A DNA stretch of 64,000 nt from Aquisalibacillus elongatus (GTDB lineage: Bacteria > Bacillota > Bacilli > Bacillales > Alkalibacillaceae), in assembly GCF_003843875.1 (NCBI RefSeq), contig NZ_RKRF01000007.1, forward strand, positions 310,001 to 374,000. Direction: 5' to 3'. The position numbers and the translations under genes were made by a program. Below are positions 19,682 to 28,730 of the stretch, in pieces. The notes below the pieces were generated by a model. It was given only the letters and a program-made list of their open reading frames with translations, was not told the DNA's origin and did not search any database. Each line of letters starts with the position of its first letter. Position 1 is the stretch's first letter.

Positions 19682-21004
19682 ATGAGGAAAAAGTGGTATC
19701 TGGTCATCATATTTTTATTATCATTCGTATGGCTTAATCAGGCATCAATTCAAGCAGATCAACATGATACCTCGTCATCCATCTATGTTGTTCCAGTTGA
19801 GGATGATGTCGAACAAGGGTTAGCTTCATTCTTAGAACGTAGTATTAATGAAGCTGAAGAAAGTTTTGCTGATTTAATTGTGTTTGAAATTGATTCACCT
19901 GGTGGACGTGTAGATTCAGCTAATGATATCGCTAATTTAATTACAAGTGCAGATATACCGACTGTTGCCTACATTATAAACCAAGCAGCATCAGCAGGTT
20001 CATACATAGCGCTTAATGCAGATGAGATTTATTTTCAGCCTAATGGCCGAATGGGAGCAGCGGGCGTCATTAACTCTGATGGCACAGCTGCAGACTCTAA
20101 AGCTCAATCAGATTGGATTAAAGCAATGCGGGCAAGTGCTGAGGCTAATGACCGAGATCCTTTATATGCAGAGGCAATGGCGAACAGTGACATTGACCTT
20201 CCAGATCTTGGTGCACCAGAAGGCGAATTTTTAACGTTAAGCCCCCAAGAAGCTGTTGAAGTGGGGTATGCAGAAGGAATTGCTGAAGATCGTAGGCAGT
20301 TATTTGAACAATTAGAAATCAGCAATCCGCAAGTAACAGAAATGGAATTAACAATATCTGAGCAAATTGCTCGTTTTATTACAAACCCAGTTGTTATTCC
20401 AATTTTATTATCAATTGCTAGTATTGGATTAATTGTCGAATTATACTCGCCAGGCTTTGGTATTCCTGGTATATTAGGGTTAGTTTCATTAATCTTGTTT
20501 TTCTACGGACATTTAGTCGCGGGGTTAGCTGGATATGAATCAGTGATTCTGTTACTGGTCGGTCTCATATGTATTATACTCGAAATATTTGTACCTAGTG
20601 GTATATTAGGGATTATAGGGGCAGGTGCTATACTAGGAGCATTACTCGTATCTGGAGCAGATATGGGGCATATGGCATTTAGTGTTGGAATCGCCTTATT
20701 AGTTTCAATTATTTTATCGATTGTTTTATTTAGGAAATTAGATTTTAATAAAGGTATATTAAGACACATTGTGTTGTCGGATGCAACAAAATCCGAATAC
20801 GGTTATGTTTCAAATGAAAATCGAATGGATTTAATCGGTTTAAAAGGTAGAGCATTAACCTTTTTAAGGCCTTCAGGCACTGCTGTTTTTAATGGTGAAC
20901 GTCTCGATGTTGTAACAGAAGGTTCGTTTATTAATCGAGATGCTGAGGTCGAAATTGTTAAAGTTGAAGGTTCTCGGATAGTTGTTCGAGAAATTCAAAA
21001 ATAA
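19682..21004 (+). CDS. yqeZ: NfeD family membrane serine protease-like protein (long form)
   Basis: Long NfeD protein that partners with the flotillin FloA in membrane microdomains. Order of parts in the 440 residues: signal peptide (about 1-26), a ClpP-like domain with SPGGRVDSA and the likely active serine in QAASAGSYIAL, four to five membrane segments, and a C-terminal OB-fold domain (LKGRALTFLRPSGTAVFNGERLD). Start ATG 19682 follows GAGGGGG. It is first in the sigma-W operon with floA 25 bases downstream. A role in stress resistance is inferred from family knowledge. Confidence 0.93.
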   Translation: MRKKWYLVIIFLLSFVWLNQASIQADQHDTSSSIYVVPVEDDVEQGLASFLERSINEAEESFADLIVFEIDSPGGRVDSANDIANLITSADIPTVAYIINQAASAGSYIALNADEIYFQPNGRMGAAGVINSDGTAADSKAQSDWIKAMRASAEANDRDPLYAEAMANSDIDLPDLGAPEGEFLTLSPQEAVEVGYAEGIAEDRRQLFEQLEISNPQVTEMELTISEQIARFITNPVVIPILLSIASIGLIVELYSPGFGIPGILGLVSLILFFYGHLVAGLAGYESVILLLVGLICIILEIFVPSGILGIIGAGAILGALLVSGADMGHMAFSVGIALLVSIILSIVLFRKLDFNKGILRHIVLSDATKSEYGYVSNENRMDLIGLKGRALTFLRPSGTAVFNGERLDVVTEGSFINRDAEVEIVKVEGSRIVVREIQK

Positions 21005-21029
21005 ATTAATATATAGGAGGAGATTTTAA

Positions 21030-22031
21030 ATGGGTACTGAAGAATTATTCCCACTTATTATTGTGGCTGTTTTAATTATTGCCATTGCAATTTTATTTAC
21101 CTTTGTACCTGTCATGCTATGGATTAGTGCCCTAGCCGCAGGTGTTCGAATTAGTATTTTCACTCTTATTGGTATGAGACTACGTCGAGTTGTACCAAGA
21201 ATGGTTATTAACCCATTGATTAAGGCTCACAAAGCTGGTCTTGACGTTAAAACGAACCAACTTGAGAGTCACTATTTAGCAGGTGGTAATGTTGACCGCG
21301 TTGTGAACGCATTAATTGCAGCTCACCGTGCTAATATTGAACTAAGCTTCGAGCGTTGTGCAGCGATTGACTTAGCGGGTCGTGACGTATTAGAAGCGGT
21401 TCAAATGAGTGTTAACCCGAAAGTTATTGAAACACCATTTATTGCAGGTGTTGCGATGGACGGTATTGAAGTGAAAGCGAAAGCAAGAATTACCGTACGT
21501 GCAAACATTGACCGCTTAGTCGGTGGTGCTGGTGAAGACACTGTCATCGCACGTGTTGGTGAAGGTGTAGTAAGTACAATTGGTTCTTCTAAAAGTCATG
21601 GAGAAGTCTTAGAAAACCCAGATAAGATCTCTCAAAACGTATTATCTAAAGGTTTAGATGCGGGAACAGCATTTGAGATTTTATCCATTGATATTGCTGA
21701 TGTGGATATCGGTAAAAACATCGGTGCTATGTTACAGATGGATCAAGCTGAAGCTGATAAAAACATTGCGCAAGCTAAAGCCGAAGAACGTCGTGCAATG
21801 GCGGTTGCCCAAGAGCAAGAGAATATTGCGAAAGTGCAAGAAATGCAAGCACGCGTTGTAGAAGCTGAAGCAGAAGTGCCATTAGCACTAGCAGAAGCTT
21901 TACGCAGTGGCAATATGGGTGTCATGGATTATGTGAATTACAAAAACGTCCTAGCTGATACCGATATGCGTGATATGATTAGTAAGCTTAATAAAGATGA
22001 ATCAGACGACCATCACGATGAACAAAAATAA
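21030..22031 (+). CDS. floA: Flotillin-like protein FloA
   Basis: FloA is a membrane-associated scaffold that marks functional membrane microdomains. The 333 residues (B. subtilis 331) begin with a hydrophobic hairpin ([15 protein letters not shown]...[10 protein letters not shown]), then the SPFH/PHB domain ([31 protein letters not shown] region) and an alanine/glutamate-rich coiled coil ([19 protein letters not shown]). It sits between nfeD and yqfB. The strong AGGAGGAG ribosome site indicates high translation. Confidence 0.96.
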   Translation: MGTEELFPLIIVAVLIIAIAILFTFVPVMLWISALAAGVRISIFTLIGMRLRRVVPRMVINPLIKAHKAGLDVKTNQLESHYLAGGNVDRVVNALIAAHRANIELSFERCAAIDLAGRDVLEAVQMSVNPKVIETPFIAGVAMDGIEVKAKARITVRANIDRLVGGAGEDTVIARVGEGVVSTIGSSKSHGEVLENPDKISQNVLSKGLDAGTAFEILSIDIADVDIGKNIGAMLQMDQAEADKNIAQAKAEERRAMAVAQEQENIAKVQEMQARVVEAEAEVPLALAEALRSGNMGVMDYVNYKNVLADTDMRDMISKLNKDESDDHHDEQK

Positions 22032-22054
22032 TCCCGAATGGTTAGGTGATAATG

Positions 22055-22510
22055 ATGGGATTTTTTGATGCAATAGCGGGTAACATTTTTGTCTTGATTG
22101 CTATTATTGCAGGGCTGATGAGTTTATTTAAACGAGGAGAAGCAGATGAGCAAGAGGAACACCAACGCCCTCAAAGAAGACCACAGCCATCAAAAGTAGA
22201 ACCTCAAGAAGAAAAACGCCCTGAAGTAACAATCGATACATTATCGAAAGATTCAGGGGACGATGAAGTGCAAATTGACACGTCTAATAAGTGGTATGAG
22301 CAACTCCAAGAATCCCAACAACGGCTTGAGGAAAGTGAAACAGAAAAAGACCTTGATAAAATTAAGCGAAACTCATTATATAAAAAAGATCAACCCGCGA
22401 TCGAACGTATTTCAATTAAAAATACGGTAAAAGACCGAAAAAGGTTAGTTGAAAGCCTAGTGATGAGTGAAGTGTTAGGTCAACCAAAATCAAAACAATC
22501 TAGAAGATAA
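22055..22510 (+). CDS. yqfB: Membrane-anchored charged protein in the yqfB position
   Basis: About 151 residues: one N-terminal membrane segment (AIAGNIFVLIAIIAGLMSLF), then a highly charged, probably disordered tail with many Glu, Gln, Lys and Arg, and a more conserved-looking end (RKRLVESLVMSEVLGQPKS). Position after floA corresponds to yqfB in B. subtilis, but I cannot confirm sequence homology, so the symbol is positional. The start is ATG 22055 or 22052 behind TAGGTGAT. The tail could be the interaction part of a FloA/NfeD partner; that is inference. Confidence 0.65.
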   Translation: MGFFDAIAGNIFVLIAIIAGLMSLFKRGEADEQEEHQRPQRRPQPSKVEPQEEKRPEVTIDTLSKDSGDDEVQIDTSNKWYEQLQESQQRLEESETEKDLDKIKRNSLYKKDQPAIERISIKNTVKDRKRLVESLVMSEVLGQPKSKQSRR

Positions 22511-22518
22511 AGGTCCAA

Positions 22519-22575
22519 ACCGAGACCGTTCCTATAGTCATTCTTTGACTTGGTACGGTCTCGGTATTTTTTATG
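22519..22575 (+). terminator. Terminator after the floA operon
   Basis: ACCGAGACCGT pairs with ACGGTCTCGGT, with a small AGTCA/TGACT inner stem, followed by ATTTTTT. Confidence 0.9.
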
Positions 22576-22601
22576 TCAAACATAGGATATAGTGATACAT
22601 T
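22575..22601 (+). promoter_or_regulatory. Possible sigma-E promoter before yqfC-yqfD
   Basis: GATACATT at 22594-22601 resembles the sigma-E -10 (CATACANT). GTCAAACA about 12 bases upstream is a weak match for the -35. yqfC and yqfD are mother-cell sporulation genes in B. subtilis, which makes the site plausible. Confidence 0.35.
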
Positions 22602-22642
22602 TCGGATTTCTATCATAAATTGGTGATGATAGGGGGATTTTT

Positions 22643-22948
22643 ATGAAGCCAGTTCGAAAGCGGATCAATCAATGGTTAACCGGCCAACTTCAGCTGCCAG
22701 CTGATATTATATATGACTACCCACGTATTACATTAATTGGTGATATTCATTTATACATAGAGAATCATGAAGGTTTATTAACATTTGAATCCAATCTGAT
22801 TGAAGTTAGACAACATCTGGGTGTACTACGTATTGAAGGTGAAAAGATGGTCATCAAAAATCTATTAAAAAAAGAAATTGTCATTGAAGGCAATATTCAT
22901 GCTATTTATCAAAAATACTCTAATAAGACAGGAGGGGAGAACCATTAA
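22643..22948 (+). CDS. yqfC: YqfC, YabP/YqfC family sporulation protein
   Basis: A 101-residue protein of the YabP/YqfC family, a beta-rich domain found in spore-coat and sporulation proteins. Conserved parts are LPADIIYDYPRITLIGD, ENHEGLLTFESNLIEVR and LRIEGEKMVIKNLLKKEIVIEG. The ATG at 22643 follows a GGGGG stretch. The gene overlaps the next one: its stop codon shares bases with the probable yqfD start. Confidence 0.92.
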   Translation: MKPVRKRINQWLTGQLQLPADIIYDYPRITLIGDIHLYIENHEGLLTFESNLIEVRQHLGVLRIEGEKMVIKNLLKKEIVIEGNIHAIYQKYSNKTGGENH

Positions 22949-24098
22949 GAAACAATTTATTAAAAATGGCTATGTCGATGTCAAATTGACTGGAAAACAA
23001 TTGGACAAGCTTCTTAATTACTTAAGTCAAAGAGATATTCCATTTTATAATCTTAGGAAAATAAATAGTACAGAAATTAAATTAAGAATGCGGTATACGG
23101 ATGCTTTTCATTTAAGATCTATTCGAAAACAATTTAAGTTTAATTTTTCATTTGATAAACGTGGTGGTATGCCTTATTACTATCAAAAAAGACGAAAGTG
23201 GATGCCGTTTTTATTAAGTCTTTTATTCACCATTGGTTTAATCTTTATACTATCAAATATGGTCTGGAAAATTGAAATAAGCGGAGGTTCGCCTGAAGTA
23301 CGTTATGAGGTTGACGAGTTAATAGGCGATCTCGGTATGAATAGAGGTTCGTTTATGCAATCAATGGAAAGTATTAGCTCGATTGAAAGGGAAATTATGA
23401 ACAAAGTAGAAGAAGTATCATATGTGGGGATTAAACGGACAGGCACTTCTTTTTATATTATGATTGAAGAAAATGACCATAATAATATTAATGAAGACAG
23501 ACTTCCAAGTAATTTAGTCGCTACAAACTCAGGAACCGTTCAAAAAGTATATATTACAAACGGTCGACCATTGGTTCAAGTAAATGATGTCGTGCGTAAA
23601 GGCGATGTTCTTGTAACAGGAAGACTGGATGATGAGAATGATGTTTATACGTATTCTGAGGGGGAAGTTTTAGCTGAGGTTTGGTATAATATTACAGGAA
23701 CAATTGACCTATCACAGGAGAAGCGAGATTTAATTGATGATGTTCAACACCATTATAGTTTAGGGATAGGTAATCGTGACATTAGTATAAATGAACCTGA
23801 TGAATTACGGTTACTATTAGAAGAGGAAAAGCCAATATATTTTCTGTTCTGGAAGACGCCTTTGAATATACAGAAAAAGTACTACTATGAAGAAGGGGAA
23901 ATAACTGAAACAATAGATGAAGAAATCATTGATCAAGTTATAGAAGAACAACTCAAAAGAAAGTTAGGTCAGTCGGTAGAGGTGATCTCACAAAATGTTT
24001 TGCACCTTGATAAAGACAGTGATAAAGTTAAAATAGAAATGTTTGTGAAAGTCATGGAAGATATCACCAAAGAAGAAATTATAGATCAAGGAGATTGA
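22944..24098 (+). CDS. yqfD: YqfD, sporulation membrane protein (probable ATT start)
   Basis: YqfD is a conserved sporulation protein with one membrane segment (here PFLLSLLFTIGLIFILSNMVW) followed by a large extracytoplasmic domain. The 384-residue length from ATT 22944 fits the family. GGAGGGG at 22931-22937 lies six bases before this ATT, and the resulting N-terminus (KKQFIKNGYVDVKLTGKQLDKLL) lines up with known YqfD starts. The frame extends up to 22878 only through yqfC. No ATG, GTG or TTG is suitably placed, so ATT is the best start. It is probably translationally coupled to yqfC. Confidence 0.88.
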   Translation: MKKQFIKNGYVDVKLTGKQLDKLLNYLSQRDIPFYNLRKINSTEIKLRMRYTDAFHLRSIRKQFKFNFSFDKRGGMPYYYQKRRKWMPFLLSLLFTIGLIFILSNMVWKIEISGGSPEVRYEVDELIGDLGMNRGSFMQSMESISSIEREIMNKVEEVSYVGIKRTGTSFYIMIEENDHNNINEDRLPSNLVATNSGTVQKVYITNGRPLVQVNDVVRKGDVLVTGRLDDENDVYTYSEGEVLAEVWYNITGTIDLSQEKRDLIDDVQHHYSLGIGNRDISINEPDELRLLLEEEKPIYFLFWKTPLNIQKKYYYEEGEITETIDEEIIDQVIEEQLKRKLGQSVEVISQNVLHLDKDSDKVKIEMFVKVMEDITKEEIIDQGD

Positions 24099-24101
24099 TG
24101 T

Positions 24102-25055
24102 ATGACAGAGACGAATAAAACGATCGACTTACATTCAGAAGATCATTCAGATACATTAAAATTATTTGGAACAAACGATCGACATATTAAGCAAATCGAG
24201 TATTTTATTCCTGTCAAAATTTTAACACGTGGCGGTCAAATTAAAGTTACTGGTGAAGAAAAAGATGTTAATACGGTTTACGTTTTATTGGAATCCGTTT
24301 TAAAGGTCATAAAGAAAGGGATTAACGTCACTGAACGTGATGTAATCTACGGATTAGAGCTTGCCAAATTAGGCAAGATTGAACAATTTGAAGCTCTATT
24401 TGAAGATGAAATCACTAAAAATCAGCAAGGAAAGCCAATCCGCGTTAAAACGCTAGGTCAACGTGATTATGTCGCGTCAATGAAGAAACACGATTTAGTA
24501 TTTGGTATTGGTCCTGCCGGTACAGGTAAAACGTACTTAGCGGTTGTTATGGCTGCCAAAGCACTTAGAAATGGTGAAGTAAAACGAATTATCTTAACGA
24601 GACCCGCCGTTGAAGCAGGGGAGAGTTTAGGTTTTTTACCTGGTGATTTAAAAGAAAAAGTAGATCCTTATTTACGCCCTTTATATGATGCTCTGCATGA
24701 TGTAATTGGAACAGAGCATACGATGCGTTTAATGGAGAGAGGCACTATTGAAATTGCCCCATTAGCTTATATGAGAGGCCGTACGCTTGATGATGCTTTT
24801 GTTATATTAGATGAAGCACAAAATACGACACCAGAACAGATGAAGATGTTTATTACACGTTTAGGGTTCGGCTCTAAAATGGTTATTACAGGAGATATTA
24901 CACAAATTGATTTACCTAAAGGGGTCGTATCTGGTTTGAAAGTTGCAGAAGATCGTTTAGGTAAAATTGATGGCGTTGAATTTAACTTCTTAAAGGGAAC
25001 GGATGTTGTTCGTCACCCACTTGTTCAAAAAGTCATTGAAGCGTATGAAAAATAA
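24102..25055 (+). CDS. phoH: PhoH-like ATPase
   Basis: A 317-residue P-loop ATPase of the PhoH family, thought to act on RNA or in ribosome maturation, often next to ybeY. Walker A GPAGTGKT is at 137-144 and Walker B with DEAQN at about 233-241. An N-terminal KH-like region (VKILTRGGQIKVTGEEKDVN) precedes the ATPase. The start ATG 24102 lies three bases after the yqfD stop. The cluster yqfCD-phoH-pgpH-ybeY-dgkA-era is the usual Bacillus order. Confidence 0.94.
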   Translation: MTETNKTIDLHSEDHSDTLKLFGTNDRHIKQIEYFIPVKILTRGGQIKVTGEEKDVNTVYVLLESVLKVIKKGINVTERDVIYGLELAKLGKIEQFEALFEDEITKNQQGKPIRVKTLGQRDYVASMKKHDLVFGIGPAGTGKTYLAVVMAAKALRNGEVKRIILTRPAVEAGESLGFLPGDLKEKVDPYLRPLYDALHDVIGTEHTMRLMERGTIEIAPLAYMRGRTLDDAFVILDEAQNTTPEQMKMFITRLGFGSKMVITGDITQIDLPKGVVSGLKVAEDRLGKIDGVEFNFLKGTDVVRHPLVQKVIEAYEK

Positions 25056-25082
25056 AGATATTTAAAAAGCTGGTGTTATCGT

Positions 25083-26531
25083 ATGAAAGTGGCTAAACGA
25101 AAAATTCCAATGGTTATGATGAACATTAAAAAATTTAACATTCATTCTGTTCTTGCATCATTTTTGACACCTGCGATATTTTTGACATTTATGCTAGTTC
25201 AATACATTCAAGAACATGTATCCCTAAATCAGTTTCTAATTAGCCTTAGTATGGTGCTGTTAACTCTGTTTATTCTCTCTATGGAAATAACGAAAGATCA
25301 GAATTGGAGTCGTCAAAAAACAGTTACCTTTACATTTATAGGGTCTGGTTTATTAATTTTAATGTATGCTTTTCAAGCCATTGGTACTGAAATGAATTAC
25401 ATTTACTATATAACACCAATCGCGGCTTATTCTATTTTGATTAAATACTTTAATGAAGAGCGATTTGCTATTATTTCTTCTGTTTTAATGGCGATTTTCG
25501 GAAGTTTTATTTTTAGCCTAAATGGGGCTAATGGCTATTATGTATTTTTATTTTTATTACTGTCTCAATGGTTTGCGATTTTCTTTTTTGAATCGATTAA
25601 AGACCGTAAATCATTATTAAAGACATCCATGTCATTGTTGTCCGTTCATATTTTATTAGTCGTCATGTTTGAGATGACGAGTTGGATGTCTATTACATCA
25701 ACGGACTTTTTAATGTCACTATTATTTGTATCATTATCTGTATTATTTGCGGTTATTCTAACATTAGGTATATTACCTTTGTTCGAAGCTGGTTTTAATA
25801 TGTTAACTGACACGAAATTATTAGCGTTATCAAATCCAAACCACCCTTTATTAAGAAAAGTATTGGTTGAAGCACCTGGTACATATCATCATAGTGTTAT
25901 GGTTGCCAATTTAAGTGAATCTGCTTGTGAGGCTATTGGGGCTAACGGGTTATTAGCTCGTGTGGCATCTTATTATCATGATGTCGGAAAAGCAATCAAA
26001 CCTCATATGTTTATAGAAAATCAAAACAAAGGCAAAAACCCACATGATTCGTTACCTCCAGAAGAAAGTGCCAGAATTATTCTAGAGCATCCGAAAGACA
26101 GTGCTCGCTTATTAAAAGAACACGGTTTACCTAAAGAAGTTATTGATATAGCTGAACAGCATCATGGAACAACGTTGTTAAAATACTTTTACTATAAAGC
26201 GAAAGACCGTAAATCAAACGTAATGGAAAGATATTTTCGATATGATGGTCCAATCCCACAATCGAAAGAAGCGGCAATTATTAATATTTGTGACTCTGTT
26301 GAAGCGGCAGTTCGCTCAAAGGATAAACCGACAAATGATGAAATTAACGAATTAGTTAGAGCCATTATTTATGACCGTTTAATGGATGGTCAATTTAATG
26401 ATAGTCAATTAACTATTCACGAGATCCTAAAAGTTGAAAAAGATATCTGTGATATGCTTAACGGTATTTTCCATGCTAGAATCGAGTACCCTAAAGACAG
26501 TATGCTGCAACCAACTCAAGGAGGGCACTAA
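25083..26531 (+). CDS. pgpH: PgpH-type c-di-AMP phosphodiesterase lacking the extracellular domain
   Basis: Membrane HD-domain phosphodiesterase of the 7TM-7TMR_HD group; relatives hydrolyse cyclic di-AMP in the cytoplasm. The protein has 482 residues, whereas B. subtilis YqfF/PgpH has about 711. Seven or eight membrane segments fill residues 22-235, then the HD domain with TYHHS (269-270), YYHDVGK (H299-D300) and EQHHGT (H360-H361). The 7TMR-HDED extracellular domain normally present after the first membrane helix is missing. The 27-base gap from phoH leaves no room for a lost exon-like remnant. Catalytic residues look intact, so it is likely active but differently regulated. Confidence 0.88.
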   Translation: MKVAKRKIPMVMMNIKKFNIHSVLASFLTPAIFLTFMLVQYIQEHVSLNQFLISLSMVLLTLFILSMEITKDQNWSRQKTVTFTFIGSGLLILMYAFQAIGTEMNYIYYITPIAAYSILIKYFNEERFAIISSVLMAIFGSFIFSLNGANGYYVFLFLLLSQWFAIFFFESIKDRKSLLKTSMSLLSVHILLVVMFEMTSWMSITSTDFLMSLLFVSLSVLFAVILTLGILPLFEAGFNMLTDTKLLALSNPNHPLLRKVLVEAPGTYHHSVMVANLSESACEAIGANGLLARVASYYHDVGKAIKPHMFIENQNKGKNPHDSLPPEESARIILEHPKDSARLLKEHGLPKEVIDIAEQHHGTTLLKYFYYKAKDRKSNVMERYFRYDGPIPQSKEAAIINICDSVEAAVRSKDKPTNDEINELVRAIIYDRLMDGQFNDSQLTIHEILKVEKDICDMLNGIFHARIEYPKDSMLQPTQGGH

Positions 26532-27008
26532 ATGGATATAGATTTTATTGATGAACAGAATTTACTTAGTGAAGAACAATTAGGGTTATTAGAGCAATTA
26601 TTAAATTATGCTGCTGAAATGGAAGAGATCAAGGAAGATGCTGAGCTATCAGTTTCGTTTGTAAACAATGCAGATATACAGGAGATTAACCGGGACTACC
26701 GTGGTAAAGATCAACCGACAGACGTCATTTCTTTTGCCATGCAAGAGCAAGGAGGAGAAGAATTACAAATCTCAGGTGTGGATTTGCCCGATCATTTAGG
26801 TGATATCATAATCTCAGTTGAAAGAGCCGAACAACAAGCTGAAGAGTATCAACATTCTTTTCAAAGAGAATTAGGTTTCCTTACAGTTCATGGATTTCTT
26901 CATTTATTAGGGTATGATCATCAAACGGTTGAAGAAGAAAAGGAAATGTTTGAACGCCAGGAGCATATTTTAGAAGAATTTGATTTGAAAAGGGATCAAA
27001 ATGGATAA
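26532..27008 (+). CDS. ybeY: rRNA maturation endoribonuclease YbeY
   Basis: YbeY is a zinc-dependent endoribonuclease needed for 16S rRNA 3'-end maturation and ribosome quality control. The 158 residues carry the metal motif HGFLHLLGYDH (His120, 124, 130) and RDYRGKDQPTDVISFAM. It follows pgpH directly, with AGGAGGG in the end of pgpH, and overlaps dgkA by eight bases, so these genes are co-translated. Confidence 0.96.
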   Translation: MDIDFIDEQNLLSEEQLGLLEQLLNYAAEMEEIKEDAELSVSFVNNADIQEINRDYRGKDQPTDVISFAMQEQGGEELQISGVDLPDHLGDIIISVERAEQQAEEYQHSFQRELGFLTVHGFLHLLGYDHQTVEEEKEMFERQEHILEEFDLKRDQNG

Positions 27009-27351
27009 GATTGGGTTTAGACATGCCATAAGAGGAATTTTTACGGCTGTTAAATTAGAGCGTAATATGAAGATTCATTTTGTGGCTATGTTATTAGTAT
27101 TATTTACGGGCTTATGGTTAAATGTCACGGTAATAGAGTGGCTATTTTTATTAATTGCTATAGCCATGGTCTTAGTAGCAGAATTACTAAATACGTCAAT
27201 TGAAATTATTACGGATCAAATTTTTACAGAACGCCATGACGTAGCAAAACAAATAAAAGACATCAGTGCTGGTGCTGTATTAATAGCTTCGATTTTTGCT
27301 TTGATCATAGGGATTATCATTTTCGTGCCTCGTATAATCAGTTTATTATAA
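27001..27351 (+). CDS. dgkA: Undecaprenol/diacylglycerol kinase DgkA
   Basis: Small membrane kinase; in Gram-positive bacteria this family phosphorylates undecaprenol, feeding cell-wall lipid carrier. The 116 residues have a cytoplasmic N-terminus ([22 protein letters not shown]), three membrane segments and the catalytic [13 protein letters not shown] motif. It overlaps ybeY by eight bases. In B. subtilis, cdd lies between dgkA and era; here it is absent. Confidence 0.94.
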   Translation: MDKIGFRHAIRGIFTAVKLERNMKIHFVAMLLVLFTGLWLNVTVIEWLFLLIAIAMVLVAELLNTSIEIITDQIFTERHDVAKQIKDISAGAVLIASIFALIIGIIIFVPRIISLL

Positions 27352-27363
27352 CGAAAGATTAGT

Positions 27364-27402
27364 AAAGAGTATTCGTGCAAAACGGGTGCTCTTTTGTCTT
27401 TT
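27364..27402 (+). terminator. Probable terminator after dgkA
   Basis: AAAGAG pairs with CTCTTT and an inner CGT/ACG stem closes the loop; it is followed by TTTTGTCTTTT. The stem is short and interrupted. Confidence 0.5.
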
Positions 27403-27484
27403 ATCGATAGGTTTTGTCGAACAAATGAAATTTCAACGAGTTTATAGTAAAATATTTAACACTAAGAGATATAGGAGAATAAAC

Positions 27485-28390
27485 ATGAAGGACAACTTTA
27501 GATCAGGATTTATTTCAATTATTGGACGACCAAATGTAGGTAAATCAACATTTATGAATCATGTGCTTGGACAAAAAATTGCTATTATGAGTGATAAGCC
27601 ACAAACGACACGTAACAAAATTCAAGGTGTATACACGACTGAACAAGCTCAATTCATTTTTATTGATACACCAGGCATTCATAAGCCTAAACATAAGCTT
27701 GGAGATTTTATGGTTCAGTCGTCAATCAACTCACTGAACGAAGTAGATATGGTTATGTTTATGGTAAATGCCAAAGAAGGTTTCGGAAAAGGTGATCAAT
27801 TTATAATAGACAAGCTCAAACAAGTTGACCAACCCATCTTCTTGGTGATTAATAAAATTGATGAAGTACATCCGGACGAGCTCTTACCTTTAATTGATTT
27901 GTACAAAGATAAACTGGAATTTGCAGAGATCATACCAATTTCTGCTCTAAACGGTAACAACGTCAATAATTTATTAAATGTTATGGAGAGCTATTTGCCT
28001 GAAGGGCCGCAATTTTACCCTGAAGATCATATTACAGACCACCCAGAGAGGTTTATCATTAGTGAACTTGTACGCGAAAAAGTACTGCACCATACAAGAG
28101 AAGAGATTCCACATTCAATCGCGGTTGTGATCGAAGGTATACAAGCTGATGAAGATAGCGACATAATAGATGTTCAAGCAGCAATTATTGTTGAACGCAA
28201 ATCACAAAAAGGCATTATCATTGGCAAACAAGGACAAATGCTTAAGCAAGTCGGAAGTGAAGCGCGTAAAGATATTGAAAGCTTATTAGGTTCAAAAGTT
28301 TATCTAGAGCTTTGGGTTAAGGTTGAACAAGACTGGCGTAATCGAATGAATCAATTACGTGATTTTGGCTATAACGAAGAAGATTATTAA
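27485..28390 (+). CDS. era: GTPase Era, 30S assembly factor
   Basis: Era binds 16S rRNA near its 3' end and controls 30S maturation. The 301 residues show G1 [10 protein letters not shown]3 [10 protein letters not shown]4 NKID and a C-terminal KH domain ([30 protein letters not shown]). The start ATG 27485 follows AGGAG; the frame extends upstream to 27386 without homology. Era and YbeY as neighbours fit their shared 16S rRNA role. Confidence 0.97.
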   Translation: MKDNFRSGFISIIGRPNVGKSTFMNHVLGQKIAIMSDKPQTTRNKIQGVYTTEQAQFIFIDTPGIHKPKHKLGDFMVQSSINSLNEVDMVMFMVNAKEGFGKGDQFIIDKLKQVDQPIFLVINKIDEVHPDELLPLIDLYKDKLEFAEIIPISALNGNNVNNLLNVMESYLPEGPQFYPEDHITDHPERFIISELVREKVLHHTREEIPHSIAVVIEGIQADEDSDIIDVQAAIIVERKSQKGIIIGKQGQMLKQVGSEARKDIESLLGSKVYLELWVKVEQDWRNRMNQLRDFGYNEEDY

Positions 28391-28556
28391 TGTCAACTGG
28401 TAATATTTTTAACTAATGAAAAGTTCATAACGACAAATGATATGACTATAGAAATGTTTTCATCCTGTTGAAAACACTCGCATTCATCTTTTGCAAGTGT
28501 GTCAAGCAGCGTGGACATTTGTTTGTGATCAATAAATCTGAAAGGTGGAGATTTCT
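28391..28556 (+). other. era-yqzL intergenic region with two hairpins
   Basis: No gene is seen. TGTTTTC/GAAAACA (28455-28476) and ACACTCGC/GCAAGTGT (28474-28500) form two adjoining stem-loops without T tracts. They might be a leader structure of yqzL-recO or chance. Confidence 0.35.
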
Positions 28557-28706
28557 GTGATTGATTTACCTTGGAAAGTGTTCAGTAAGACTGGCAGTGT
28601 TGAAACGTATTTATTGATGAAACAAATGGAGGAAGCTTATCAAAGCACGCATCAAAAGAGTAATATACAAGATACAAATTCTAAACTCGTTAATAATGGT
28701 CAATAA
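28557..28706 (+). CDS. yqzL: YqzL family small protein
   Basis: A 49-residue gene starting with GTG 28557 behind AAAGGTGGAG. The N-terminal half (MIDLPWKVFSKTGSVETYLL) matches the YqzL family, as remembered from B. subtilis (47 residues, between era and recO). The C-terminal half is polar and variable. Function is unknown. It probably shares a transcript with recO, 24 bases downstream. Confidence 0.85.
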   Translation: MIDLPWKVFSKTGSVETYLLMKQMEEAYQSTHQKSNIQDTNSKLVNNGQ

Positions 28707-28730
28707 GAGTTATGAAAGTAAGGGAGACAT

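Noticed and set aside
25055..25083. A frameshifted or hidden extracellular domain of PgpH upstream
   Set aside because: The gap to phoH is only 27 bases, so the missing domain cannot be there.
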